DNA of 64,000 nt from Streptomyces sp. XD-27 (GCF_030553055.1 NZ_CP130713.1:4216001-4280000); one strand, 5' to 3'; positions 28,682 to 37,896 are shown, numbered from the stretch's first letter. A program made the numbers and translations. The notes: generated by a model from the letters alone, not told the origin.

Positions 28682-31600
28682 ATGCTCGTGAAGGTGGAGG
28701 TGATCTGCGGGTTCCTCCGTTTCCCGGGCCTATTTGTTGAGGGGTTGATCCGTTTGCGTTCATTCGACGCGCCGGCCGCGCACAATGGGATGTGGCTGGC
28801 GCAGAAAATGACTCCCGATGCGCTGAACCACGCGATGATCATGTGGGACGTAGACGGTGAGCTGGACCCGGCGGCCATGGAATCCGCGTTCCGACACGTC
28901 CTCGGCGAGGCGGAGGTGCTGCGCGTCAACTTCGTCGACGACGGCAACGGGCTGCGCCTCGTACCTCGTGAACTGGGCGACTGGCGCCCCTTCTTCCTGG
29001 ACCTCAGCGTCGCGGCCGACCCCGAGCAGGCGGCGCGCGAAGCACTCACCGACATGGTGCGCAAGCCCTACGACCTGGAACGGGACCTGCTGTTCCGCCT
29101 CGGCGTGGTCACCCTCGCGGCGAACCGCTCCCTCGTAGTGATCACGTACCACCACCTCATATCGGATGGATACGGGGCGGCGGGCCTGCTGTCGCGGCGC
29201 CTCGCCGAGGTGTACACGGCGCTCGTGCGCGGTGCCGAGGTACCCGAGCCGCCGCACACCTGGGACGCCGAGTCGTTCGCGGCCCTGGCGGCGGAGTACC
29301 GCGCCTCCCCGGCATCCGCCGACGACACGGAGTTCTGGCGGGACTATCTGAAGGACGCGCCCGCGCCCGCGCAGGTCCCGCGCGTCGCCCTGTCCGAGTC
29401 GATGGAGTCCGCGCTCCGCGAACCGATGAGCGGCGCCGACCGCTGGTCGGAAGTGGCCGACGCCATCGGCATGGTGAGCCGGACGCTGACCGTCCCGCGC
29501 GCCGAGGCGGACGCCTGGACCGAGGCCGCGAAGTCCATGGGCATGTGGATGTCGTCGATGCTGACCGCGGCCGCCGCCGTGTACCTCCGGCACCGCTGCG
29601 ACCGCCCGGAGTTCCTCCTCTCGCTGGCCGTCGGCAACCGGGTCGGCGCGGCGAGCAGGACACCCGGTCTCGCGGTGAACGTGGTGCCGGTGCGGGTCAG
29701 GGTCCCGCTCGGCGCGACCCTCAGCGACATCGCCGACTCGGTGAGCGACGAGACGTACGAGATCTTCGACCACGCCGCCTGCCACTACTCCGAGATCCAG
29801 CGCGCCAGCGGAGCCGTCCTCAGCGGCCGCGGCAGCTTCGGCGCCGTCATGAACGTCACCGAATTCGCGGAGCAACTCCACTTCGCCGACAGCCCGGCCC
29901 GCTACCTCTGCGCGACCACCGGAACCTTCGACGAACTGTCGATCGCCGTCGGCACCGACGGAAGCCCCGAAAGCGACCTGTGCATCCGGCTCGACGCCCC
30001 CGCGGGCCTGTACTCCCGCGCGGAACTGCGCTTCATCGGCGAGGAGCTGATCGCCTACATCCGCGCCGTGACGGCCGCCGACCCGCAGTCGCCCATCGGC
30101 GCCCTTGACGTACTCAGCGGCGCCCAGCGGGACCAGGTACTGACGGCACCGAACGACACGGACGCGCCGCTGCCGGGGCTGACCGTTCCCGAACTGTTCG
30201 CCCGCCAGGTGCAGCGGACTCCCGACGCCGTCGCCGTGGACTCCGGCGACTCGACGGTCTCGTACCGGGAACTGGACGAGCGGTCGAGCCGCCTGGCCGA
30301 GGCGCTGCGACGCCACCACGTCGGACCCGAAACGGTCGTGGCGGTGGCGATGCCCCGATCGGTGGACCTCGCCGTCGCCCTCCTCGGGGTGGCGAAAGCG
30401 GGCGGAGCCTACGTTCCCGTCGACCCCGCGTTCCCGGTGGAGCAGATCGAATCGCTGGTCCGTGACTCCTCCTCGCGCGTCCTGCTCACCGACGCGAAGA
30501 CAGCCGCAGCTCTCCCCGCCGACCTGGCCGCGCCGACGGTCCTGTTCGACGACACCCACTCAGACACCACCGCCGACGGTGACGGTGCGCGGGAGACTCT
30601 GGTCCCGCCGCACCAGGACAACCTGCTGGCCGTGACGTACGACAACGAATCCACCGGTGCCGCCACCGGAGCCGCCGTCACACACCGGAACATGGAGCGC
30701 TTCGTCCTGGACCGCCACTGGCGGGACAGCACCTCCGACACCGTGCTGTGGCACGCGCCGCTCACCTCCGACGCGCTCGCCATCGAACTGTGGGTGCCGC
30801 TCCTGAACGGCGGCCGGGTGGTCGTGGCCCCTCCCGGAGAACTGGACATCGACGCGCTGCCCGCGCTGCGCACCGCACACCAGATCTCCACGGTGTGGCT
30901 GCCCGCGGCCCTGTTCTCGTCGATCGCCGCGGAACGCCCCGAGTGCGTCGCCGGGTTCCGCGAGGTGTGGACCGGCGGTGACCGCGTATCCGCGGCCGCG
31001 CTGCGACGCGTACGGGAGGCATGCCCCGGGCTGACGATCGTCAACGGCCACGGCCCCACCGAAACGACGGTGTTCGCCACCCGCCACCGCCTGACCGCGG
31101 ACGAGGCGGCCCACCACGCGAGCGCCCTCGGCCGCCCCATGGACAACACCGCCCTCTACGTGCTGGGGCCGGGCCTCGCGCCCGTACCCGCGGGCGTGAC
31201 CGGAGAGCTGTACGTCGCCGGTCCCGGCCTGACACGCGGGTACCCCGGACGGCCCGGGCAGACCGCCGAGCGGTTCGTGCCCTGCCCGTTCGGCCCCGAC
31301 GGCGGGCTCATGTACCGCACCGGACACCGGGTGCGGTGGGCAACTGACGGCCGCCTCGACCACGTGGGCCGGGCCGACTCCCAGGCGGAGATACGCGGTG
31401 TCCGCGTCGAAGCAACCGAGGTCGAAGAGACCCTGTCCGAACACCCCGGCCTCGCGCAGTCAGTCGTGGCCGTCGGCACGGACGACTCCGGACAGCAGCG
31501 ACTCGTGGCCTACGTAGTCCCGGTCGGCGGCCCCGACCTCACGGTCGGCCTCTCCGTCGAGGAACTGCGCCGGTTCGTCGCGGGACGGCTCCCGGAGTAC

Positions 31601-31990
31601 ATGGTGCCAACGGCGTTCGTGACCCTGGCACGCCTGCCGATGACGGCCGACGGCAGGGTGGCCAGGACGACGCTGCCGGAACCGACGTTCGACGACGAGC
31701 AGTACCGGGCACCGCGCAACCACGTCGAGCGCGTCCTGGCCGAAGCGTTCGCCGACGTCCTCGAAGTGGACCGGGTCGGCATCGACGACGACTTCTTCGA
31801 CCTCGGAGGCAACTCGCTGCGGGCCATCAGCCTGGTCAGCCAGATCCGGGCGGAGCTGAACCAGGAGGTGTCCATCCGCACGCTGTTCGCGGTGCGCACC
31901 GTCGCCGGCCTGTCAGACACCTGGAAGGACCTCGCCCAGTCCAGCAGGCCAACCCTGGGCCGCAGGACCAAGGACGGCGAAGTCCTCTGA
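28682..31990 (+). CDS. NRPS-like protein: condensation - degenerate adenylation - PCP, no thioesterase
   Basis: 1102 residues from the listed ATG, which lacks a ribosome site; a TTG at 28754 preceded by GAGGGG fits better with where C domains start, so the start is uncertain. The C domain (about 30-450) has HHLISDG with His and Asp-Gly intact and a normal late NVVPVR motif. The A-like domain (about 495-1000) is decayed: the P-loop reads DNESTGAATGA instead of TSGSTGxPKG, NxYGPTE reads NGHGPTE, YRTGD reads YRTGH, QVKIRG reads QAEIRG, and the catalytic Lys of NGKVDR is Arg. The PCP (about 1010-1080) has LGGNSL and should be phosphopantetheinylated. It lies directly after the TE-less PKS C, so the C domain likely accepts the finished chain from ACP6. 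The amine or alcohol partner, and how it gets onto the PCP, are unknown. Confidence 0.93.
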   Translation: MLVKVEVICGFLRFPGLFVEGLIRLRSFDAPAAHNGMWLAQKMTPDALNHAMIMWDVDGELDPAAMESAFRHVLGEAEVLRVNFVDDGNGLRLVPRELGDWRPFFLDLSVAADPEQAAREALTDMVRKPYDLERDLLFRLGVVTLAANRSLVVITYHHLISDGYGAAGLLSRRLAEVYTALVRGAEVPEPPHTWDAESFAALAAEYRASPASADDTEFWRDYLKDAPAPAQVPRVALSESMESALREPMSGADRWSEVADAIGMVSRTLTVPRAEADAWTEAAKSMGMWMSSMLTAAAAVYLRHRCDRPEFLLSLAVGNRVGAASRTPGLAVNVVPVRVRVPLGATLSDIADSVSDETYEIFDHAACHYSEIQRASGAVLSGRGSFGAVMNVTEFAEQLHFADSPARYLCATTGTFDELSIAVGTDGSPESDLCIRLDAPAGLYSRAELRFIGEELIAYIRAVTAADPQSPIGALDVLSGAQRDQVLTAPNDTDAPLPGLTVPELFARQVQRTPDAVAVDSGDSTVSYRELDERSSRLAEALRRHHVGPETVVAVAMPRSVDLAVALLGVAKAGGAYVPVDPAFPVEQIESLVRDSSSRVLLTDAKTAAALPADLAAPTVLFDDTHSDTTADGDGARETLVPPHQDNLLAVTYDNESTGAATGAAVTHRNMERFVLDRHWRDSTSDTVLWHAPLTSDALAIELWVPLLNGGRVVVAPPGELDIDALPALRTAHQISTVWLPAALFSSIAAERPECVAGFREVWTGGDRVSAAALRRVREACPGLTIVNGHGPTETTVFATRHRLTADEAAHHASALGRPMDNTALYVLGPGLAPVPAGVTGELYVAGPGLTRGYPGRPGQTAERFVPCPFGPDGGLMYRTGHRVRWATDGRLDHVGRADSQAEIRGVRVEATEVEETLSEHPGLAQSVVAVGTDDSGQQRLVAYVVPVGGPDLTVGLSVEELRRFVAGRLPEYMVPTAFVTLARLPMTADGRVARTTLPEPTFDDEQYRAPRNHVERVLAEAFADVLEVDRVGIDDDFFDLGGNSLRAISLVSQIRAELNQEVSIRTLFAVRTVAGLSDTWKDLAQSSRPTLGRRTKDGEVL

Positions 31991-32075
31991 GCGGGGCTAT
32001 GGCCGAAGCGGAGGACCGTGTGGTGGAGATGAGTTCATGACGTCACAGACGCAGGGCAACGGGGGAGGGGACGAG

Positions 32076-33596
32076 ATGGGACACACCGGAACGGACACGG
32101 ACGTGGTGATCGCGGGCGCCGGGCCGACAGGCATGATGCTCGCCTGCGAGCTGCGCCTTGCGGGCGTCGACGTGGTCGTGGTCGACCGGCTCGCGGAGCG
32201 GACCGGCGAGTCGAGAGCCGGAGGCATGCACTCCCGCACGCTGGAGGTCCTGGACCAGCGCGGAGTCCTGGACCGCTTCCTGGCGGTCGGCGAACTGCAA
32301 GGAGTGGGCCACTTCTCCGGCCTCCGCCTGGAATTCGACGAGTCCGAGTCCCGCCACCCCTACCCGCTGATGATCCTGCAGTCCGCCATCGAGCGGATCC
32401 TCGAAGAGTGGGCCACCGAACTCGGCGTACGCGTGCGCTGGTCGTCCGAGGTGAGCGGAATCCACCAGGACGACTCAAGCGTCGCGGTCGAACTGCGTAC
32501 GACACAGACGACACAGACGGCACCGGAGACACTGCGCGCCCGCTACCTCGTGGGCTGCGACGGCGGACGCAGCACCGTGCGCAAACTGGCGGGCATCGAC
32601 TTCCCCGGCACCCCGGCGACGATGACCTCACTGATCGGCGACGTCGAACTCCCCGACCTGCCCGAGGACTACATCTGGGGGCGGCGCCGCCCGGGCGGGG
32701 ACTACTCGGTGATCGCCTTCGAGCCCGGCTGGTACCGGGTCATCACCACCGAGCACGGCCGCAGCGTGGACCGCGACGAACCCACCACGTTCGAACAGCT
32801 CCGGGACTCGCTGATCAGGATCGCGGGCACCGACTACGGCATGCGGAGGCCGCGCTGGGTCTCCCGGTTCAGCGACGCCGCACGACAGGCCGCCAACTAC
32901 CGGGAAGGCCGCGTGCTGCTCGCGGGCGACGCGGCCCACATCCACTTCCCCGCCGGCGGGCAGGGTCTGAACATGGGAGTGCAGGACGCGGTCAACCTCG
33001 GCTGGAAGCTCGCCTCGGTGGTGCGCGGCCAGGCCCCCGAAAGCCTGCTGAACAGCTACCACGCCGAACGCCACCCCGTCGGGGAACGCGTCCTGCACAA
33101 CACCCGCGCCCAGGCGGCCCTGGCCCGCCCCGGCGCCCACTCGGACGCGCTGCGCGACGTGTTCTCCTCGCTCATCGTGTTCGACGACGTCAACCAGTAC
33201 CTGCGCGGCATGCTGACGGCACTTGACATCCGCTACCCGACCGACGGCGACCACCTCCTCGCGGGCCGTCGGGTCCCCGACGCCGACCTCAAGGCCCCCG
33301 ACGGCGCCACCCGCGTCTACGAACTCCTGCACGCCGCCCGCCCCGTACTGCTCGACCTGCGCGGCAGCGCCGAAGTGGCGGCGGCCGCCGAGGGCTGGGC
33401 CGACCGCGTCGACCTCGTCGAGGCACGGAGCGAGCACGACCACTGGCTCGTCCCGGCCATCGGCGAGATCCGCGCTCCCGCCGCGCTCCTCATCCGCCCC
33501 GACGGCCACGTCGCCTGGGCCGCCAACGACGCGCCCGACGCCTCCGCGCTCCGCACCGCCCTCGCCACCTGGTTCGGCCCGGCCCTACGGGCGTGA
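32076..33596 (+). CDS. Class A FAD-dependent aromatic-type monooxygenase (rifampicin-monooxygenase-like pattern)
   Basis: 506 residues. ATG 32076 is chosen because GGGGGAGGGG lies 5 nt upstream; an in-frame ATG at 32037 has a weaker site. It has the GxGxxG FAD motif (VIAGAGPTGMMLACELRLAG), the conserved DG motif in YLVGCDGGRSTVRKLAG, and the GD motif in LLAGDAAHIHFPAGGQGLN, followed by NLGWKLA. The C-terminal third resembles the thioredoxin-like tail of PheA/TfdB-type hydroxylases, without the redox cysteines. Such enzymes use NADPH and O2 to hydroxylate aromatic or enolic rings. From memory the pattern, including YHAERHPVGERVL followed by NTRAQ, is close to rifampicin monooxygenases. In this position it is most likely a tailoring enzyme for the polyketide, or a resistance enzyme. 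Confidence 0.9.
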   Translation: MGHTGTDTDVVIAGAGPTGMMLACELRLAGVDVVVVDRLAERTGESRAGGMHSRTLEVLDQRGVLDRFLAVGELQGVGHFSGLRLEFDESESRHPYPLMILQSAIERILEEWATELGVRVRWSSEVSGIHQDDSSVAVELRTTQTTQTAPETLRARYLVGCDGGRSTVRKLAGIDFPGTPATMTSLIGDVELPDLPEDYIWGRRRPGGDYSVIAFEPGWYRVITTEHGRSVDRDEPTTFEQLRDSLIRIAGTDYGMRRPRWVSRFSDAARQAANYREGRVLLAGDAAHIHFPAGGQGLNMGVQDAVNLGWKLASVVRGQAPESLLNSYHAERHPVGERVLHNTRAQAALARPGAHSDALRDVFSSLIVFDDVNQYLRGMLTALDIRYPTDGDHLLAGRRVPDADLKAPDGATRVYELLHAARPVLLDLRGSAEVAAAAEGWADRVDLVEARSEHDHWLVPAIGEIRAPAALLIRPDGHVAWAANDAPDASALRTALATWFGPALRA

Positions 33597-33697
33597 GGCA
33601 CCGCGGCACACCTCAGCGCGGGCGGTGTCGCGGCGCCGCCGCCCGGCGCTGACCACCACACGCCTCCAGCACCCGGAAGCGGAAAGGGAACGACAGA

Positions 33698-34468
33698 ATG
33701 ACGAGTCCGCTGGAAGAACGGTGGATACGCCACTACCGCGACGACGACACCTGCGGGACGAAACTCGTCTGCTTCCCCCACGCCGGCGGCTGGGCGAGCG
33801 CCTATCGCACCTGGCCCCTGGGCCTGCCCCCGGACATCGGCGTGCTCGCCGTCCGCTACCCGGGCCGAGAAGACCGGTACGCCGACCCGTTCCCGCCGGG
33901 GCTCGAGGACCTCGCGGACGACATAGCCGACGCGCTCACCGAGTTGACGCGACACCAGTTGGTGCTGTTCGGCCACAGCATGGGCGCCACGGTGGCGCAC
34001 GAGGTGGCGCTGCGCCTCCAACAGCGGGGGTGCCCGCCAGCCGCCCTGTGCGTGTCCGGCAGACGACCGCCGCACGCGCTGGACGGATCGCGGACATACT
34101 TCGACACGGACGAGAAGATCATCACGGAGATCCTGCGCTTCGACCAGAGCCGCGCCCCGGTCTTCGCGGACCCCGACCTGCGAGAACTCGTACTCCCCGC
34201 GGTTCGCGCGGACTACCGGATGGTGGACGCCTACCGCGGTGGCCCCCGCCCTCCGCTCGACTGCCCCGTATACGGCTACACCGGTGACAACGACCCCGAA
34301 GCGACCCCGAAGCAGATGCGCGGCTGGGCGGACCTGACGCACACCGCCTTCCGGCTCCGCGTGCTGCCCGGCGGCCACTTCTACCTCGTAGCCGAGGAAG
34401 CCGCGCTCCTGGCGGACTTGACCGACGTACTGGCCCGCACCAAGCGCCGTACAGAGGCCGCCTCCTGA
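33698..34468 (+). CDS. Type II (editing) thioesterase
   Basis: 256-residue alpha/beta-hydrolase that removes stalled or misprimed acyl groups from carrier proteins. It shows the type II signature CFPHAGG near residue 25, the nucleophile GHSMG near residue 92, an Asp in YTGDND and the catalytic His in PGGHFYL near residue 227. The length is usual for the family. GGAAAGGGA about 8 nt upstream supports this ATG. As the last gene of the biosynthetic operon it is the only thioesterase seen, so it could also serve product release, but type II enzymes normally do not. Confidence 0.95.
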   Translation: MTSPLEERWIRHYRDDDTCGTKLVCFPHAGGWASAYRTWPLGLPPDIGVLAVRYPGREDRYADPFPPGLEDLADDIADALTELTRHQLVLFGHSMGATVAHEVALRLQQRGCPPAALCVSGRRPPHALDGSRTYFDTDEKIITEILRFDQSRAPVFADPDLRELVLPAVRADYRMVDAYRGGPRPPLDCPVYGYTGDNDPEATPKQMRGWADLTHTAFRLRVLPGGHFYLVAEEAALLADLTDVLARTKRRTEAAS

Positions 34469-34803
34469 CGCACGACCAACACAGCGGCCGCGCACCGCAG
34501 CGCCCTGACTCTGCAAAGTCGTGCTCGATAGCACCAAGATCCTCGATCAGCAGATGCGGAGCGCTGTTCATGTGCGTCCCCCGATGCTCCGTAGGGGCCC
34601 TGAGGCGCGGCTTTCGCCGGCCGACGGGGCGGAAACGGAGGAGAGCCTGCTACGGATACGCCGATGGTAGAGCCGATGCGGCGCGGGGTGACAGTATGTT
34701 TTCCGAATTCACCCCGGCCGGGTGGAACTCCCGGGCGGAGTTCGGGGCGGAGTTCGGGGCGGAACCCTTCGCCGTCCGAACAACGGTCCGCATACCGGCC
34801 GGA
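34469..34803. other. Intergenic gap at the right edge of the biosynthetic cluster
   Basis: 335 bp without a credible gene. It holds two adjacent small palindromes: an imperfect GACTCTGCAAAGTC (34507-34520) and GTGCTCGATAGCAC (34521-34534, 5-bp stem). It also holds a 12-bp tandem duplication GCGGAGTTCGGG (34735-34758). The paired palindromes look like the end of a lost insertion element, but no transposase remnant can be read. No tRNA or attachment site was seen. Confidence 0.5.
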
Positions 34804-36174
34804 TCAACCCGCCAGGGGTAGTTGGACGACCAGCAGCTTTCCGGCCATGGTCACGCCGCCGTCCATCGCGATGGCGAGATCGTCGGCGTAGACGTGCGGT
34901 CCTTCGACGGACGGGGCGCCGCCGTCCTCGCCGTCTTCCGAGCCGACCTCGCCCAGCAGATACGGAATGGGGCTGTGGCCGTGCACGATGCGCTGCCCGC
35001 CGTAGGCGTCGAGCAGCTCGCGCACCGCCACCGGGCCGGCGTCCTCGTCGCGGAAGGCGAAGCGCTTGGTGAACTTGCGGAACAGGTCCCAGCACTCGTC
35101 GGCGTCGCTGCGCTGCAGGGCCTCCGTCACGGCGTCGTTGACCGCCTCGATGGAGTCGCCGTACTCCAGGTAGGCGGTGGTGTCGGAGTGCACCAGCAGG
35201 TAGCCGTCCGCCTCGGTCATCGCGTCGAGCCGGGACATCCACTGGAGGTGGTGGTCCTGGAGCCGCTCCATGTCGGTGCGCTGGCCGCCGTTGAGCAGCC
35301 AGGCGGCCTGGAAGGAGGCGGTGCCGGCGCCGGAGTTGACCGGGGTGTCGCCGAACCGCTTGGCGCCGATCAGCAGCAGCTCGTGGTTGCCCATGAGTGC
35401 CTTGCAGTAGCCGCCCGCGGCGGCGGCCTGCGCGGACAACTGCATGACGAGGTCGATGACGCCGATGCCGTCCGGGCCGCGGTCGGTGAAGTCGCCGAGG
35501 AACCACAGCCGGGTGTTGCCCGCGGCCCAGTCGCCGTTCTCGTCGATGAGCCCTTCGGCGGCCAGCGCCCCGCGCAGTTCGTCGTGGTAACCGTGGACGT
35601 CGCCGACGACGTAGAGCGGGCCGGGGCCGTCGCCCTCGGCTGCCGCGCGCGCCGGATCGGGGACGGGGGTGAGCGCGACGGTCGGCCGGTCCTGCGGCGC
35701 GACCAGAGGGCGGTCCACCAAGGTGTGGCCGGGGCCCATGGCCGGCAGGCTGCGCTCGGTCGGGGTGTACTCCGGGATGTTCTGGATGTCCGGCCGCTGG
35801 GTGGAGGTGGCCACCGGGCCCGGGTTGGCGTACGGCCGCGGCCGCACGGGCGGAGGCACGGGCGACGAGGCATGGGGAGGCACGGACGCCTGCGAAGGCA
35901 CGGACGCCTGCGAAGGCGCGGATCCCTGGGGAGGCACGGCCGCCTGGAGGGATACGGACGGCGACGCCTGGGGCGGTACGGACGCCTGGGCGAGGACGGG
36001 CGACGGCACCTGGGGAGGCACAGTCGGCGAGGCATGGGCATTGGCGGGCGAGGACGCCGGAACGGGTGCGGGCGACGACGCCGGGCCGGGTACGGGCGAC
36101 GACGCGTACGCGGGTACGGGCGGTACCGCCGCCGTGGTCCGTGCCGTGGGTCCCTGACCGGCCCCCTGAGTCAT
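34804..36174 (-). CDS. PPP-family metallophosphoesterase (serine/threonine phosphatase-like)
   Basis: 456 residues. The catalytic half (about 205-440) has the metal-binding sequence GDVHGY, GDFTDRGPD, GNHE and a later HGHSP, as in PPP phosphatases and related Ap4A hydrolases. The first 150 residues are a low-complexity stretch rich in Pro, Ala, Ser and Val, partly made of short imperfect repeats, probably a flexible tail. The start at 36174 has GGAGGGG 3 nt upstream. An alternative in-frame ATG at 36246 lies 6 nt after a TATGAT box and could be a leaderless start adding 24 residues. The substrate (phosphoprotein or dinucleotide) cannot be told. It is not part of the biosynthetic cluster; transcription converges on the cluster end. 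Confidence 0.88.
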   Translation of the reverse strand: MTQGAGQGPTARTTAAVPPVPAYASSPVPGPASSPAPVPASSPANAHASPTVPPQVPSPVLAQASVPPQASPSVSLQAAVPPQGSAPSQASVPSQASVPPHASSPVPPPVRPRPYANPGPVATSTQRPDIQNIPEYTPTERSLPAMGPGHTLVDRPLVAPQDRPTVALTPVPDPARAAAEGDGPGPLYVVGDVHGYHDELRGALAAEGLIDENGDWAAGNTRLWFLGDFTDRGPDGIGVIDLVMQLSAQAAAAGGYCKALMGNHELLLIGAKRFGDTPVNSGAGTASFQAAWLLNGGQRTDMERLQDHHLQWMSRLDAMTEADGYLLVHSDTTAYLEYGDSIEAVNDAVTEALQRSDADECWDLFRKFTKRFAFRDEDAGPVAVRELLDAYGGQRIVHGHSPIPYLLGEVGSEDGEDGGAPSVEGPHVYADDLAIAMDGGVTMAGKLLVVQLPLAG

Positions 36175-36246
36175 CGACCCCTCCACCATCGCGCCGCACG
36201 TGCACCCTGTGGACCGTGCCTGGTCGAGGGCGGTCCGCGGTGTCAT

Positions 36247-36258
36247 CCGCCCATCATA
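36247..36258 (-). promoter_or_regulatory. Candidate -10 box upstream of the phosphatase gene
   Basis: On the - strand TATGAT (36258-36253) is followed after 6 nt by an in-frame ATG (36246). This is the TANNNT-to-ATG spacing of leaderless Streptomyces transcripts. No good -35 box was found. Confidence 0.4.
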
Positions 36259-36394
36259 GGAATGACCGTCAGGGCTTGTGACGCACCAGGGTGCCGTCAA
36301 TCGGAATGAGGCTCCACTCCACTAGGGATTTCTCCCGAATTGGTCCGGTAGAGACCCGCCCCAGACTACCGAGCCCGCTCCAGTGGAGCTCCGC

Positions 36395-37495
36395 TCATTC
36401 TCCCGTCGGGCCGCGTGGCGGGCTGATGGTGGTGCGCGGTGAGCGGCGCTGCGAGGAGGTGCGGACCATCAGCTCGGTCGGTATCACCTGCTCGACGGGG
36501 CGCCCGGCGTCGTGTCCTTCGATGGCGTCGATCAGCAGCTGGACGACGGCGGTGCCGATCCGGCGCGGCTTGAGGGACAGGGTGGTGATGGGCGGGTCGG
36601 TGTTGGCGTACACGGCGGACTCGCTGCAGCACACGAGCAGCAGATCGTCGGGGACGCGCAGACCGTAGCGGCGGGCGGCGGCGAGCAGGTCGGTGCCGTT
36701 GGGGTCGAAGAGGCCGTAGACCGCGTCGGGGCGGTCGGGGCGGGCGAGCAGCCGGTCGGCGGCGACCGCCCCGGCGCAGGGGTCGTGGGCCGGGTACTCC
36801 TCGTACACCGGGTCCTGGCCGACCCGCTCGCACCAGTTCAGGTACGCGGTGGTGGACAGCCGGGTGTAGGTGTCGGTGGTGGTGCCGGTGAGCAGGCCGA
36901 TCCGGCGGGCGCCGGCCTCGGCGAGATGGTCGAGCAGGCCGGCGACGGCGGCCTCGTGGTCGTTGTCGACCCAGGCGGTGACCGGGAGCGTGCCGGCCGG
37001 GCGGCCGTCGCTGACCACGGGGATGCCCTGGCGGAGCAGCTCGGTGACGACCGGATCCTGGTCGGAGGGGTCGATGACGACGGTGCCGTCGAGGGCGACG
37101 TTGGACCACACGTCGTGCCGGGAGGTGGCGGGCAGGATGACCAGGGCGTAACCGCGGGCCAGCGCGGCGGAGGTCGCGGCGCGCGCCATCTCGGCGAAGT
37201 ACGCGAACTCCGTGAAGGTGAAAGGTTCATCCCCGTACGTGGTCACGGTCAGCCCGATCAGGCCCGACTTGCCGGTGCGGAGCGTGCGGGCCGCGGCGGA
37301 CGGGCGGTAGCCGAGCCGGTCGGCGACCTCGCGGACATGGCGGCGGGTGGCGTCCGGTAACCGGCCCTTGCCGTTGAGCGCGTCGGAGACAGTCGTGATC
37401 GAGACGCCGGCCGCGGCGGCCACGTCCCTGATGCCCGCCCGCCCCAACCGGCGGCCGGTCGACCCGCTCACCTGGTGCTTCCCTGCTGCTGTCAT
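36395..37495 (-). CDS. LacI-family transcriptional regulator
   Basis: 366 residues. The N-terminal helix-turn-helix (about 18-70, IRDVAAAAGVSITTVSDALNG) and the hinge helix (AAARTLRTG) are typical LacI features, followed by a periplasmic-binding-protein-like sensor domain (about 75-335). ATG 37495 is chosen because upstream in-frame extension gives sequence unlike the family, which normally begins 10-20 residues before the helix-turn-helix. The ligand is unknown; sensor domains of this kind usually bind sugars or nucleosides. It is transcribed away from the aminotransferase gene across a 401-bp spacer. Confidence 0.92.
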   Translation of the reverse strand: MTAAGKHQVSGSTGRRLGRAGIRDVAAAAGVSITTVSDALNGKGRLPDATRRHVREVADRLGYRPSAAARTLRTGKSGLIGLTVTTYGDEPFTFTEFAYFAEMARAATSAALARGYALVILPATSRHDVWSNVALDGTVVIDPSDQDPVVTELLRQGIPVVSDGRPAGTLPVTAWVDNDHEAAVAGLLDHLAEAGARRIGLLTGTTTDTYTRLSTTAYLNWCERVGQDPVYEEYPAHDPCAGAVAADRLLARPDRPDAVYGLFDPNGTDLLAAARRYGLRVPDDLLLVCCSESAVYANTDPPITTLSLKPRRIGTAVVQLLIDAIEGHDAGRPVEQVIPTELMVRTSSQRRSPRTTISPPRGPTGE

Positions 37496-37896
37496 GGCGA
37501 GCCGATAGTAGGGCTCCGCCGGTACGGCTGAGGGGTGCCCCGAATGGAGATCGGAAGGCACGATTCTGCAAGGCCGCGCCCCGCTGTTTGCCTTGGAAGG
37601 GCAGGTGGCGAAGGGGGCGGCTGGGTCCATCCAGGCCTCTGGCATATCCACGCCTGGTGATTGGTCCAGGTTTCGAAGAGGTCTCAACTCACCTTCATGG
37701 GTGATGCGCGCTACGGCGCCCGCCACCGGCGCGCGAAGAAATGGGAGTGCGCCCCCCTCCGGGCCGGGAAGCGGCCGGGCGGCTCAGGGCGGGAAGCGGC
37801 CGGGCGGTCCCGCCCCGGTTCCTCCTTACGGTGACCGGGTGAATCCTCCTAAGGTGTGGAGTATTGATGAGCCAGGACGGTCGAGGAGGACCCGCG
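37496..37896. promoter_or_regulatory. 401-bp divergent intergenic region between LacI regulator and aminotransferase
   Basis: Must hold promoters for both flanking genes. Visible elements are an 18-bp perfect direct repeat CGGGAAGCGGCCGGGCGG at 37765-37782 and 37790-37807 (25-bp period) and a TAAGGT box at 37849-37854. The less GC-rich stretch 37640-37700 resembles operator DNA, but no clear LacI-type palindrome could be defined. Confidence 0.4.

Noticed and set aside
28682..34468. Tetramic-acid-type cluster (PKS, C-A-PCP, Dieckmann cyclase)
   Set aside because: The gene order up to the NRPS resembles such clusters, but no Dieckmann cyclase gene or terminal cyclising domain is present and the A domain looks inactive.
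34570..34821. Small open frames on both strands in the cluster-edge gap
   Set aside because: No ribosome site, no recognisable motif and unusual residue composition.
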